64,000 bases of DNA. Source: Rhizomys pruinosus. Lineage: Eukaryota; Chordata; Mammalia; Rodentia; Spalacidae. Shown piece after piece: positions 11,763 to 23,675 of this stretch. Position 1 is the first letter of the stretch, and each line of letters begins with the position of its first letter. The stretch spans positions 765,811 through 829,810 of the forward strand of contig VZQC01006700.1 of NCBI GenBank assembly GCA_009823505.1. The letters run 5' to 3'. A program made the position numbers and the translations under genes. Under the pieces are notes generated by a model. The model was not told the origin of the DNA, made no database searches, and saw nothing but the letters and a program-made list of their open reading frames with translations.

Positions 11763-12611
11763 GTCTTTTTATTCCCAGTCCAGGTTTCTCAGTTGTGTTG
11801 TACCAGGGCTGTCCTTTGCATTGGAATAGTGTAATGTCCTATGATATGCAAGTCCCAGTTCTGCTTGATCCCAGGGTTTGCAGCGAAGCATAGCTAAGTT
11901 CACAACCCTAACTTGCAGCTATAGAAAGTGAGAACTTTCTCTGAAATTGCTTGGAGGCTGCTTCCCATTGTAGGGTGCTCTTGCTCCTATCCTCATCTTC
12001 CTGGTAACTGTCTTCTCTTTGTCACTCACAGAGACAAGCTTTTGTTTGCAATGACAATGTGTTCAGAAGTAGCAGGAATAACGGTCATGTGACTCGCTCC
12101 AGGGAGGACCCAACTGGTGTGCTCCCTGCTCTTTCTCTGCTCTTTTCCTCCCATATGGGAACATTACCATGGTGCCAGAGGTGGAGTCGTCATTTTATGA
12201 ACATGAAAACAGCAAGCTGAGGAAAACGAAATGAGAAACTGGAAGTAGAAGGCAGCCCCCAAAGACACATTGGACCCATCACCCCCAGTAACAGACTGCC
12301 TTCCTACAGACTTCCTAAGTGTAGGAGACAACATCAACCTTATATATTAAGAGGCAGTCTTTCATGTATTCTCTTAATTATGAAATATGATTTTATTCAT
12401 TTGGAGATGGATTAGAGATATGTGCCACATTATTTGACTTTTAAAATTCTTAATTTTCAGTTTCTAAATCTGAAACTCATACAAGGAGGATTCATTTTTT
12501 AGTCATGATATCACACCCAATATTTCAAATGTCTTTCAAAATAAACTAGGCATAAGCAAAACTGTAGGAATTTTTGCCATCTAATAGAAATAATTGCCAC
12601 AAATAATGCTT
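11763..12611. other. Unique sequence with no recognised feature
   Basis: Roughly 0.85 kb of ordinary base composition. I see no repeat or coding signal. Confidence 0.5.
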
Positions 12612-12810
12612 GAGAACCTGAACTTTGGGGCTATGCAGACAATGGCATTCCAATTTTGATATTTGGTAGCTATTTGATATTATAGGTATTAGTTAACCTT
12701 GCTAAGACACAGTTTCCTTATTTACAAACTGTAAGTGTGCCAATCTCATAGAATTATTCCAGTGGATGAAAGGGAAATGTCCATAAAGTATCTTTTGAGG
12801 TACTTATGAC
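12612..12810 (+). repeat. MIR relic, near full length
   Basis: cctgaactttggggctatgc, tatttggtagctatttgat, gttaaccttgctaagac, acagtttccttatttac and tctcatagaattattcc track the MIR consensus from the tRNA head through the core. Confidence 0.6.
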
Positions 12811-13105
12811 AATTAAAATGTTCAAGAATAACAGGCATTAAAGGAAGAAAAACAATTGTCTCTACTGCTTTTAACGTGAGACACTTTCTCTAAGGTAAGA
12901 CCTTTCTCTCTGTTGTGGGTTATAATGAGCTGTCCAGTCTCATCCTCCAGGAAACAATGGGGGAAAAGAACAGATACTGTCTCAGGTAATGTTGTTGTTA
13001 GGCATTGACCAGAAAGCGATAGGTTGGGGACCTTTCCAGCAGCTAATTAAGAGAGCAGTGGGAAGGAGCTAGAAGTAATTAGGAGAACCCACCTCACCCC
13101 TCACC

Positions 13106-13249
13106 ATGAGGCTCAAACTGTGGGCGCTGCTGGCTGCTTCTCCCAGAGTCTCAGATAGTGTCAGAGTCGACACTGGAAAACAAAGTGAATTCTTCAGAGA
13201 CCTAAATCCCAGGACCTGGGCCACCTCCCAGTTCCATAATTCCTGTTAG
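13106..13249 (+). CDS. Small ORF of 47 codons with a signal-peptide-like start (doubtful)
   Basis: The ATG sits in a good context (caccatgag), and the first residues MRLKLWALLAASP look like a basic n-region plus a hydrophobic h-region. The rest, up to a stop at 13247, is polar (RVSDSVRVDTGKQ then SEFFRDLNPR). The frame includes CpG-containing codons, and the local GC content is above its surroundings. There is no splice evidence, no family match that I recognise, and no second exon. It may be chance, a first exon, or an eroded pseudogene. I would not treat it as a gene without cross-species conservation. Confidence 0.12.
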   Translation: MRLKLWALLAASPRVSDSVRVDTGKQSEFFRDLNPRTWATSQFHNSC

Positions 13250-14393
13250 CTCTCACGAAGTTAAGAATCAGCTTTCCTGTCAAGATGCCAGACTATTGTG
13301 CAGTACCTTTGTAACTCTCTTGTGCAATGTAAAGATAAAAAGATACCAATATTTATTTGTAAACCCAAGTATATTGTTGTCTAATAGTGTTCTTAACACT
13401 TGAAGCCTCAAAATCCTTTGAAATCATGAGAGTTTCAAACCACTTATCTCATCACAAAATATTCGTGCATATACCCACTAAACTATTTAATTTTGCTCAT
13501 AATGTTCAAAGTTTCCAGAGATATCTAAAACCAATTGATACACGAAATCAATTGATTGAGAGACCTGTGTAAATACTCTTTCATCCATGATATTTTAATG
13601 GCGAATATCATCAACCAGAGCTCCAGCATTTCATTATATTTAAGGTTTATAGTACAATAAGCTACCTTTTCATTCCCTTCCATCAAGGTAGAGGTTTCTA
13701 AAATTCCACAGCTTTCAAAAACATCTCCTATTTCAGGTACCAGATGTTGTTTGACTATTTTCCCCCTTTCCTTTTAGATATTTTCCCTGATTTGCAAGAG
13801 TTACCAATAAGATCTTCTGAAAATCTACCATGGTGTTTTCTAAGGTCATTTTTCTAGGATGATGAGAGGCCAGGCCAGAAGCTACCTCTTTCAACTGGAA
13901 AGGAATTATGAGAGCCCACATCGTCAGCTGTCTCAGTGCTACAGGAAGCTTCTCATCCATGACTCTTTTCTTAGTCTCTGCCCTCGTGTTGAATGTGATC
14001 AGGATACTGAATTTTCTTGCTTACAGACAAGAATGAAGGCAGAAGAAAGAGAAAAATTCTGTCTTCATTCCCAAGCCTCATCATAACATAGTGTCTAGGC
14101 GTAATCATGCAGCTGCAATATTAACCCTGATAAGATAGATAGGTGGTAGCTATTATGTCATACCACGCACACTCCTAGGATACAGTAAAAGACATCACTT
14201 TGTTTAAACTTGAAATAATTCATAAAGACTATTCCCTTCTATATCCTACAGTTAAGTAAATAGAAACAGAGGCTAGAATTCTAGAATTTATAAGGAGGAC
14301 CAAGAGGAGAAAGTAAGAGTAGAGAGTTTTACTACTCTCTTTACATTATCCAACTTAGCCCTCATGTAGTAAGAAGAAACTGAACCTCCCTAT
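13250..14393. other. Unique sequence with no recognised gene
   Basis: About 1.1 kb. Two opposed frames overlap at 13733-14086 on both strands, which is typical of chance frames. No repeat family is recognised. Confidence 0.5.
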
Positions 14394-14407
14394 AAAAACA
14401 GACTGGA

Positions 14408-14587
14408 AGCCAGGTGTGGTGGCACACGTCTTTAATCCTAGCACTTGGGAGGCAGAGGCAGGAGGATCTTTGTGAGTTCAATGCCAGCCTGGTCTACAGA
14501 GTGAATTCCAGGACAGCTGGGGCTCTGGGGAGACCCTGTCTCAAAAAGACCAAAAACAAACAAACAAACAAACAAACAAACAAACAA
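14408..14587 (+). mobile_element. B1 SINE
   Basis: Near-complete B1 starting agccaggtgtggtggcacac, with the ggcaggaggatctttg and gccagcctggtctacagagt blocks and a (CAAA)n tail. The target duplication aaaaacagactgga (14 bp, perfect) lies at 14394-14407 and 14588-14601. Confidence 0.96.
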
Positions 14588-14908
14588 AAAAACAGACTGG
14601 AGTATTTAAAGCACCATACCATACTGCCAGTGACACAAAATGTACTTACCCTATTTAAGTGATAGTTAGTAGATGCTAAGTGTTAAAACTAGGATGGAAG
14701 GAAGTCAACTGGTGGTGTTCAATGGTGCTTCTCCTGATTCCCTAGATTTTCCAGCACTTGACCAGTACTGATACTTTGCAAATCATAACAAGGTCACAGG
14801 CAGATAAACACATGATAAAGTTAATATATTGTAAGTAAAAATAAATTGCATGCATTGCACCAACCTGCCAAACCTTACCGCATAGCAGCACAATAGTGTA
14901 TGATTGAT

Positions 14909-15319
14909 ACCATTCCTGGGTATGTACCCACAAGACTCATCTTACTGCAGAGATACATGCACAGCCATGTTTATTGCAGCTCTCTTCACAATAGCAAAGA
15001 GCTGGAAGAAACTCAAGTGCCCCTCAACTGATGAGTGGATAGAGAAAATGTGGTACATCTATACAGTGGAGTTCTATGCAGTAGTAAAGAAAGACGACAT
15101 CATGAACTTTGCAGGTAAATGGATGGAGCTACAAGATATCATGCTAAGTGAAATAATACAGTCCCAGAAAACCAAAAGAGGAATGGTACCCCTCATCTGT
15201 GGATGCTAGCACCAATTATCTAATTGTATGGCAAGCTGAGTAACATTAATGTGATCTGAAAACTACTGTGCTCTTATATTGAGAATCCCTTAAAAAAATA
15301 AATAAAAATTTAAAAAAGA
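14909..15319 (+). mobile_element. 5'-truncated L1, ORF2 tail with a short 3' UTR
   Basis: Contains the last ~100 codons of L1 ORF2 in one open frame, with ORF2 C-terminal blocks FIAALFTIAKSW, KCPSTDEWIEKMWYIYT and FAGKWMELQDI. The frame ends at 15207-15209 after LICGC. Only about 90 bases of 3' UTR precede an AATAAA-containing A-rich tail at 15290-15319. A possible imperfect target duplication, gtatgattgat / gtacgattgat, lies at 14898-14908 and 15320-15330. No enzyme function is possible from this fragment. Its short 3' end contrasts with the 2.3-kb 3' UTR at 1346-3712. Confidence 0.88.
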
Positions 15320-15330
15320 GTACGATTGAT

Positions 15331-17605
15331 TGAATGTTTTTTTCTTACACTGGCAAAATTGAAAATGATAAGTTGAACACACCAGGGACTATTTAATATT
15401 TTGAATATACTGAGCTTGTAACATCAGAATCAAGAGCTGTGGCTACTCCTGATTCTAACTCTGCCAAATAAGACACTTGCTGAATTTCCTTCTTAAACTT
15501 TTGTTTTCATCTCCTGACTTGGTCTTTTGTTTACTAGAACTCTTGACTTAACTTTCTCCAAATCATCAGATTTTTTGCATGTGTATGTGAAGGTAAAGCC
15601 AAGTGCCATCAAGAAATGTATACTTTCATCCCTAGGTTATTTAGCACACCATACTATTCCAAACCTGGCCCTGTGATATGGTCAAATAGAATACCTTCAT
15701 ATTTCAGTGGGGTTTTAAAGCACACTTAGCTCTCTGAGGGGTTAAATTTTACCTTTTATTAGTGGCATAGAAGGTGGATTCCTGGGAAAGATATTTGGGA
15801 TACCAACACTTGTATGTGAGGGGTCGATATGGCGCAGAGAGCACTTTATTCTTCCTGGGACTGTAAAATGAAGGTACAAGCATCCAAGTACTCCAGTTTC
15901 AAGTGAGAACTTTCTAGAAGTAGCTTTCATAGACAGTCTCTGATACTCATAAAAATGTGATTGTCAACCTCTCCCTGGAAGCACATTTCTTTAAGGCACA
16001 CTGAAATTTTCTGCTGGGAAGGAGCGATAAAATGGATTCGCTCACCAAGGGTTATGCTTAAGAAGAGAGTCTGGGAGTGACAGGTACTTCTAAAAACTAT
16101 TTGGAAATTGTGCGTGCCTGGATTTATTTTCATTTATCAAATATTATTTTGCTACCATACCTAAGGTGGTGTAACTAATGTCTCCAATTGCACTTGCCCA
16201 CACCCTGGAAGGGTGCCTGCCAGCCCTGTTGGAGAAGAGCGTCAAATGACATTGGCAAGACTGCTCTTTAATGGCCAGCGTGATTTTATTAAGGAAAATT
16301 TGTATAGCTCTTTTTTCCCTCTAAAATGTGCCAAACGGACAGATTTTGATTTTTCTTGGCCCAGGGAATTAAAGACCAGGGAAGTGGCCTTGCTCCCCCT
16401 CTGACACTCCCACCGCAAGTTAGGAGGCGCCTGCTGAATCCAATCACATTAAGCAGCTAAAATTTCAGGTTTGAATTTCATCTGAGAAATGCACAAACCC
16501 TGAGAACTGGTGACAGTGTCTGACTGAGGGTTGTCATCAGTTACCTGCTACAGTGTTGCTGCTCATAGCTGCTCCAGGTGTGTTCCCCCCAGGTAAAGGA
16601 GGAGGCCTACAGAATGCCACATCTCTTTGTTGTATATCTTGTTAGTTAAGCTGTCAAGAAAGTTGCCAGTAAGGAGGTTGAGGGTGTGGGGGATGGAGGG
16701 ACACACAGAGCTTAATCCAATTAAAACTTCACTGGCTTTTCTACATTCCTGATATCCTGGCTTCAGCTAGGAAAACTCTTTTTTGCATGCAGGCATCAAG
16801 GGAGTTACAAAATATAACTATCTTAAATGTTTGTGTTGCAACCAGGAATGATATAAAGCATAAGATACAAGAGAAAGGATTTGCAGTATGTCAGATTAAA
16901 GGAGCTTAGTTTTAACTATATTTTCTGTGGCGTTTTACACAATGGAACCTAGGCAGGACAGCTGTGGATACCTTCTACCCAAAGGTGATTTCAGCAGAGT
17001 TCTGTTCTGACTTCTACAAAGGGATTTGGTGATCTCAGGAAGACTTTTCTCCTTCAGACTTGATGAAATGGTGACTGCAATCATGGGTGTCTCGGGATAA
17101 AAACAAGTGCTCTCAGATTTCATTCTATCACAGCACATTGACACATATTGACACAGATGTTACGTTTTAGTGCTAAATCTATTATTTTCTTTGCTCACAA
17201 ATGAAAGCATGCAGCTTACCCTTGGCTGACAAGAAAATCTATAAGAGAAGACAACTGTGTGAAGCAACTTCAGAAACTTGATAATGTCTTCTGAAAAGAC
17301 TTCTCAGACTGAGCAAGAGCAGAGTGTTTTCCCTTTAGGTAAATGGGAAGAAGGTCTACGGGTTGAAGACCATCGGGAGCATGGTGGTGGTGACAGAAGA
17401 AAGTGTCTTACTTTGATGAAAGCAGCTGGCAGGATTTAAAGATAGTTTCCATTTTCCTTTCATTGAGAGCAAGGTCATTATAACATCTGGATACTTTCAA
17501 AATACAAGATAGTATGCTCTTTCAAAAGCAGTTTCATGACCTGGAAAGACAAGGCCAAATATATCTTTTAAGTGAAAAAGGTAAAGAATGTAACTATATT
17601 TTTAA
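15331..17605. other. Unique sequence containing a conserved-element candidate
   Basis: About 2.3 kb without a recognised transposon, one of the longest repeat-poor stretches in the window. Base composition is more balanced around 16.15-16.8 kb. Confidence 0.5.
16150..16560. promoter_or_regulatory. Candidate conserved non-coding element
   Basis: The block has balanced composition, several CpGs (gccaaacgg, ccaccgcaag, ggaggcgcc) and homeodomain-like words (gtgattttattaagg, aatcacattaag), and no repeat identity. A 63-codon frame across it lacks codon-like structure. It is called only from texture; conservation has not been tested. Confidence 0.2.
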
Positions 17606-17619
17606 AACCTTATGTATGA

Positions 17620-17650
<31 letters not shown>

Positions 17651-17822
17651 TGTGTGTGTGTTCATGTGAATACAGGTACTCTCATATGCCAGAAGACATT
17701 ATTAGATACCCATAGCTAGAGTTACAAGTGGTTGTGAGCTGCTTAACATAGGTGCTAAGAACTAAACTTAAGTATTTGCAAGAGCAAATTCTCTCTTAAC
17801 CACTGAGCCAGGTCTCCAGACC
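17606..17822 (-). mobile_element. B2-superfamily SINE with (TG)n tail, antisense
   Basis: The (TG)n run at 17620-17660 is the tail. It is followed by tacccatagctagagttac, gtatttgcaagagcaaattc and ctcttaaccactgagccag, the antisense B2/B3 head. Confidence 0.82.
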
Positions 17823-17837
17823 AAGTATATTTGTTTC

Positions 17838-17839
<2 letters not shown>

Positions 17840-17899
<60 letters not shown>
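17840..17899. repeat. (AC)30 microsatellite
   Basis: Sixty bases of uninterrupted AC dinucleotides. Confidence 0.98.
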
Positions 17900-17901
<2 letters not shown>

Positions 17902-18094
17902 TGCATAGCATGCATTTAGCCTGATATATATGACACTTCATTTTGGCTATCTGAACAGAATGGTGTTAATGTTGAGAATACTATAATAAAATTTTAATGA
18001 CACACATTTTCATATAACTTTAAGCCTAAAGACTCTAATTTGTAAAAGAGAATGAATTATATTTACATTCAAGTAAGCTTATCAATTTTCTCAC

Positions 18095-18111
18095 AGAACT
18101 CAACATTTTCT
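18095..18111. repeat. Target-site duplication, left copy
   Basis: agaactcaacattttct, repeated exactly at 20445-20461 and bracketing the 5'-inverted L1. Confidence 0.95.
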
Positions 18112-20444
18112 TTTTTTTTTCTTTTCGTTTAGTTGATTTTTTGTGTTAACTTATCTATTCATTTTCCAATTCAGTTCAGCATATATCCCCTCTCTCTTCC
18201 CCCACCCGCCCCACCCCGTCCCAGATCATGCATTCTGGCCATAATTTTCTGCGTCTTTCTCTGTTTTTTGTTTTTTTTTTTAAACAGTAGGTGATAGTTC
18301 TGTGAGTACAAGCATCCTTCATGTAAAATCATTTTCCGAGCAGTTGTGCCCAAACCCACAGCTCATGGGTCCCACCATCCAGCGGGGGGGGGGGGGGGCG
18401 GTATGTTGCAATCAAGTTGATCAAATGAGGTCAGTCTATATTGATTGTAGGTTTACACCATTCAACCCCAATCTAGCCCTTACATTCTACCACGCCCCCC
18501 CTTCCGAAGATTGTCTAGGCTTAGAAAAAGGGGCATGGTGGATGAGAACAAAGCAGTGCTTCTTTCCTGGAGCTGTTGTCTGAGTCCTAGTCATCTGCTT
18601 TTGTTCCTTTCATTGGCTGCAGTTTGTCCAGCATTAACATTTCAATCCTACTAAAAGCACATCAATTAGATATATAGGGTACTATAAGACAGTATATATA
18701 TACCCTTTCAATCCTACAATGGAAGGCACAAGGCAATTAGAGATATATAGCGGAAGTTTAACAGTACTAATTTTTTATGGTAGGTTACTTTGTTGTAGAC
18801 ACAGATGTTTGGAGGTAGTTAATCCAATGAATTACATTTCTTCTGTTAAGGTTGGCAGGGTCTTCGTGTGGTTATAACGATCTCCTGAACCTAGAGAGTG
18901 AAGCTTGTGGCATCAGCCGTGGTTATTCCTCCAGGAGAGACTAATAGCCAATTAAGATTTGGGATATAACAGACATATGGCTTGCCACTTCTGCACCCGC
19001 AAGTTTCCAGGTCAATGAGGTTGAGCTGGTGCTGGAGGAGGGTCTTGCTTGACTCAAACCTATATCATGTGTTTAGTGGCCTTCTGGTAACAACATCTTG
19101 GCGATTCCAGAGACCATCTCGGTACCTTGCAAGTGCGTCCCTCCATACATCATTTCCCATGCTTAATAGTCCAGGGCTGGCTATCGCCTTTCGCATATCC
19201 CGCAGGTGTATATGTTGTGGGTGCAAATTTAATTGAATGTGGGTCAACAAGTATCCAGTTTTGCCCAGACTCTGTCTACAGGTCTACATGTGTTTTAAGA
19301 CTTAGAAAGTAAACTGTGCAGATGTCAAAAATCTTGGTTTAAAGGCTGATAAAGATGGTATGCACTAGTTAATTGTGTATAAAAAGCACGGCTGTTGTTC
19401 ACATTAGCTTTAACTAAAAACTGTATAACGAATTACTGTTGGCGATTGGTTATAAAGAAAACGAAAAACTAGTTCTCTATAAATTAATGCTGTCATATAG
19501 TGAAATGATGTGGTAAACACTCTCGCTTTCACCTAATAGGATGATTTAATCTAAAAATAAAGTTTGTTTCCCAAGTTAAACAATAAGAATAAGCCTCAAA
19601 ACAGCATGGGTGAATCTGATGAAAGCTGTGGCCTTGCACTCCACGCTATAGGTATGATATATGATACGACTGCTTTTGTTGAGACTTTAGGTGTCAAAAA
19701 TAAAAACCTAAGAATGAAAAAAGGGGAGATATATGATAATAGACAACTTTTTGATCCAAAAAGACCCCTGGAATCCAAAGCTTAAAACTACCTACGGGAA
19801 AGGATTTGTATTGTCCAAGGCCAGTAGTATCTCAACCAACTAAATGGCTGAAAAAGAAAATGCAGCTTTGCAAGGGATTAGGAAGTACCAGAAAGTCCCA
19901 GCAGAAGGATTGACTCCTCTGGCATTGAGAGGGAAGAATGCCTCAGATTGCAGCAGACACCAGGGCCCCTCTCTGGATCCTACTGGTACAACAATTTTTA
20001 ATGAATCCTAATGAAGCTTACCTTCCTAGGTGCCACAAAGGTTTTAAATACAAGAGACTTTCTTACCTCCCCTATAAATAAGGAGAAATATGAGAGGAGA
20101 GGAGGTCATTCTCCAGCTGTAGATTGGAAGCCAGCTGTTATAGAGGTATTCTCTTGTAAATGTCAGTAGTAACTGCCTTCTTTGATTGACTAAGGGACAT
20201 AGAAACTGTGAGGGGGATTATTACTCTATTCAGGAACCAAATACAATGCTAAAGTCCTCCTTAAGCTATCGCACTGTAAGCAAAATACTATAATTACAGG
20301 ATCTGATATCAACAATGGATTATTCTGCGCCAAGGATGTTGGCCAGGGGTCCAAGCCCCCACACAAGGTAAAGGGCTCCTTGCCCCCAAACTGGGGATAT
20401 CTGCAGGAAGAGAGGCAATAAGGCCCTGCTGTTGAAGACCTGAT
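18112..20444 (-). mobile_element. Twin-primed (5'-inverted) L1 insertion of the long-3' UTR family
   Basis: The left part, 18112-about 19190, is the 3' end of the long L1 3' UTR in antisense: an oligo-T tail, the C-rich complement of the polypurine tract near 18200, and gtacaagcatccttcatgt. It runs upstream to roughly the middle of the 3' UTR. From about 19191 the orientation flips. 19191-20444 is the more 5' part of the same 3' UTR in sense (compare 1538-2700 of copy A) and stops where the antisense part stopped. With the 17-bp perfect target duplication this is the classical product of twin priming by L1 reverse transcriptase. The whole insertion is 3' UTR; no ORF2 is present. Confidence 0.9.
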
Positions 20445-20461
20445 AGAACTCAACATTTTCT
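20445..20461. repeat. Target-site duplication, right copy
   Basis: Exact second copy of the 17-bp duplication. The junction cattttct/aaacag resembles an L1 endonuclease site (TTCT/AA). Confidence 0.95.
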
Positions 20462-20540
20462 AAACAGCAAGAGGAAGGTAACATTTTCTCCCTCTATAGA
20501 GGGAATGTGTGCCTTCCTTAGAAAATCTAGTACCAGAGAA

Positions 20541-20960
20541 GACTATTGATGTTTTAGTTTGCTTTCAATTGTGACAAAACATTCAGTAAATAATTAATTT
20601 GGGGAGTAAAGGGTTTATTTGGCTTACATCTCCTGGGTCACAATTCACTGCTGAGGGAGCCCAATGTAGGAACTCAGAGCAGGAACCTAGAGGCAGGAGA
20701 TGAAGGAAGAGACAGGAATGAATACTGTTTACCGGCTGTGCATCTCCTGACCTGTGCTCAGCCTGCTTTCTTATTCAATACAGAAACTGGACAGCTATGA
20801 CATGACCCACAGTGGATTGGGCCCTCCCACATCAATCAGCAATCAAAAAATGCTTCACAGTTATGGCCACAGGCCAGTCCAATGAAGACAATTCCCCAGT
20901 TGAGGCTCCCTCAACCCAGGTGTATCAAGTTGACAACTGAAGCTATCCAGCACAATTGAT
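20541..20960 (-). repeat. Dispersed rodent repeat, family not assigned
   Basis: Resembles a common rodent repeat: ttagtttgctttcaattgtg, gggtttatttggcttacat, ctcagcctgctttcttat, tgggccctcccacatcaatc and tatcaagttgacaactgaag, in that order. I recognise the sequence type from other rodent genomes but cannot name the Repbase family with confidence. The strand is arbitrary. Confidence 0.6.
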
Positions 20961-21084
20961 AATAGGTACTATTAATTAATGTTTTATAATTAACTTAATA
21001 TAATCTATATTTACTTCTGATTGTTCACCGTTATTCCATATTTTAATTTTTACTAGCATTATTTTAGTGAACTGAATTCAGTTA

Positions 21085-21690
21085 ATGCTGTCCATATGCA
21101 CATGGCTATGATGTCATCTACTGGGATCACAGGAAGTCCACCATTGTCCAGCACCCACAGACAGGTAACTCTCCCTCCTCCAGTAGCATCCAACTGCCAG
21201 TAGCTCCATGCTGGAATTTTTAACTGGCTTAATCTTGTGAATACTTTTGTTCATGTATGCAATAGCCATGCCGTGTTCCTAAGACAGCATGTCACAGCAC
21301 TACTCCCCATCCTCCCTCCAACTCCCATTCATTCCTCCTCCTCCTCCTCCTCCTCCTCCTCCTCCTCCTCCTCATTGTTCCCCTGGCCTTTGGGAAGGTG
21401 GATGTATGTGTCTGACCTGCAGTAGAGTACTTTCAGTCAGTCAGCACTCTGAATGGATTGACAACCACAGAAATGAAAAGCTTCTTTGGCCAAGGTTGAG
21501 AGCAGTGAAACTCTATGGTTACGCACATAAATATTGGAAGGTAGTTTGACAACAAACTGCAAAAGAACAACAGTATGTTCCTCTCAGGTCCTATGACCTA
21601 CCTAACCCTGATTTTGAACAAGTTTACATTACAAGGCATATATTTTCTCTTGTGGAGCAGGCTTCAAGTCAAGAGAGTAAGTTTTTTTTA
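21085..21690 (-). mobile_element. Lx-type L1 3' UTR, antisense
   Basis: Words in family order: ggctatgatgtcatctactg, gtagcatccaactgccagta, catgctggaatttttaactg, aagacagcatgtcacagcac, gcttctttggccaaggttga, and gtttgacaacaaactgc. A (TCC)n tract is embedded. Chance frames over it encode poly-Ser and poly-Pro. Confidence 0.75.
21333..21373. repeat. (TCC)n microsatellite
   Basis: About 14 TCC units inside the Lx fragment. In the duplicated copy near 43560-43670 it is replaced by an irregular C/T tract. Confidence 0.95.
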
Positions 21691-21857
21691 TCTCTATATT
21701 AAAACATTTTAAACATTTTTAATCTCTTTAACAAATTTCAAGAATTATCAATCTAAACATCTTGTCAAAAGTCTTATTTAGCTGAAAGAACTGCCTTGCA
21801 TTTTGAGAAAAAAAAAGTTTTCTGGTTGATATTTACATTTGTCCTGAATTTATGTGA

Positions 21858-23050
21858 TGATTTTTTTAAATTTAATTTGTATATATTTCATACAGAAAAT
21901 TTTAATCATTTCTACCTCCTTCCTCATTGACACCCTTCCATAGCCCCTGCCAATGAATCCCATAGTTCAATCACTGATGTTAGGGGCTATCAAGTCAAGT
22001 TCATAGCTTCCAAATATCCCTCAGTGCAAATTCATCCACTGAGATCTAATCAACCTATCTAGAGTCCCTCACTTTAAGAATATCAGCTGTTTTTCACCCA
22101 GCGTTAATTGGTTGCCAATAGTTCTTTGGCTAAGATTGGGTCCTGTTGCCCATTTCCACAGTTTTGTGTTGGGTTTCTGTCTATTTGGGTTGGTATGGGC
22201 CTTGAGCATGTTGACACCATTGCTATAAATTCATGTCAGCAAGGTCCCAGGGGCCTGTAAGACTATTTTATATGGTCATACACTTCCACTTTGGCCCTTA
22301 CAATCTTTCTGCCTACTCTTCTGCAATGGTCCCTGAGCCTTGTGTGGGTGAAATTGAATATAGGAGACCTGTCCAAGGACCCGCACTATGCAGATTCTTA
22401 TTCTCTACACTTCGGCCATCTGTGTTCTTCCGTGTTCATGGAACTGTTGTATGAGGAAGCTTCACTGATGAGAGTTGAGAGATGTGTTAATATTCTCTCT
22501 AACACTTGTTTTACTATATTCCATGACCTTTAGGCGTAGAGGTTCAATTATAGATGTGTTGCCTAAGATTGGGCATTTTACAGACAATGTGTTTGACCAG
22601 TTGTGGAACTCTTAATAGTTGCCATCTGTTGCATGAGAAGCTTCTTTGATGGAACATGAGTGGCATACTTGTCTGTAAATAAATCATCCATATTTAGTAT
22701 GTGGTAAGAAATTACATTTGTCTAGGGATGTGACATTTCTTAGAATTTTCTGTAAGATCTATAACCTCTCAAGCCATGTAATTTTGTCTAGTTTACAGTA
22801 CCACACATGAGTTCCCTCTCACTAAATGGGGTTTTAATCCAATTGGTTTTAAATACAACTCATTTATTGCTCCAAAGATAAAAGTACCACTACTGCCCCA
22901 ATGCAGTTTGCTGTGTTGGTCATTGTTGTGACCATTTCTACTTAACATTGGGAATATACCATCAATTGATGAGATTCTTAAGTGGGAGAGCTTTGAGATA
23001 CTCGTTTGAAAATCTACATTTTTAAATGCTCTAATTCTGTACAAAAGCAT
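21858..23050 (-). mobile_element. L1 3' UTR, antisense, long copy
   Basis: Starts with tttgtatatatttcatacag at 21878, the L1 3'-terminal motif. It continues with gaatcccatagttcaatcac, gttgacaccattgctataaa, cttacaatctttctgcctac, gaagcttcactgatgagagt and tgagttccctctcactaaat. The last third (after about 22700) is assigned from continuity and from similarity to antisense Lx sequence; its left end is soft. Confidence 0.65.
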
Positions 23051-23675
23051 CAAATATTGATTATTGTTTGGGAAAAGGAAAAAAAATCCATGGAGCTCTT
23101 GAAACCTATCCAGGGATCAATCACTGGATGATTACACCTGATATGCCTACTGGAATTACCTGTTGAATAAACCTGAATTGGAAGCAATGGATACCCAGGC
23201 ATGGAGGAAGGGAGACAGGGTAACATTTTAAAAAAAATGTTAGCAGGTGACCGTTGCTTACTCCCACATTATTTATCACCTCTGCATATGGGAATTTTTT
23301 TTTGACTCTGTGGTTCAGAACTTTCCCTTGTCTTGCTCTAATTTCCTTTGGGAAGGATGTAAACAATGTCTACCTCCTCCTCCCTTGGCATCTAATCACT
23401 GCTTGGGTGAGAGAGAATTGGTCTTCTTTAAGGTAGTGATATACCACATATGCTAACCAGGCTCCAGTGGATGAACTCAGACCAAGAGATATTCGGGGAC
23501 ACAAACTTGACTGAACAGAGCCTTAATAAATATGACAGAATGCATGAACTCTGGTGAGGGGGATGCTAGGGGAGGTGCAGATAAGAAAGAGGATCTCAAT
23601 ATGATTAAGGTGCATTATATGAAATGCTCAAAACTTCAGTACAAATATATACCGCTAAAAGCAAAAAGTATACAT
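23051..23675. other. Unassigned sequence, possibly old L1
   Basis: No certain family. It includes a duplicated-looking run of opposed short frames at 23121-23456. I cannot support a gene here. Confidence 0.4.

Noticed and set aside
14408..14662. Frame starting MWWHTSLILALGRQ
   Set aside because: This is a B1 SINE translation. The same start recurs at the 29220 B1.
21237..21549. Frames encoding poly-Ser and poly-Pro
   Set aside because: They are translations of the (TCC)n microsatellite inside an antisense Lx fragment.
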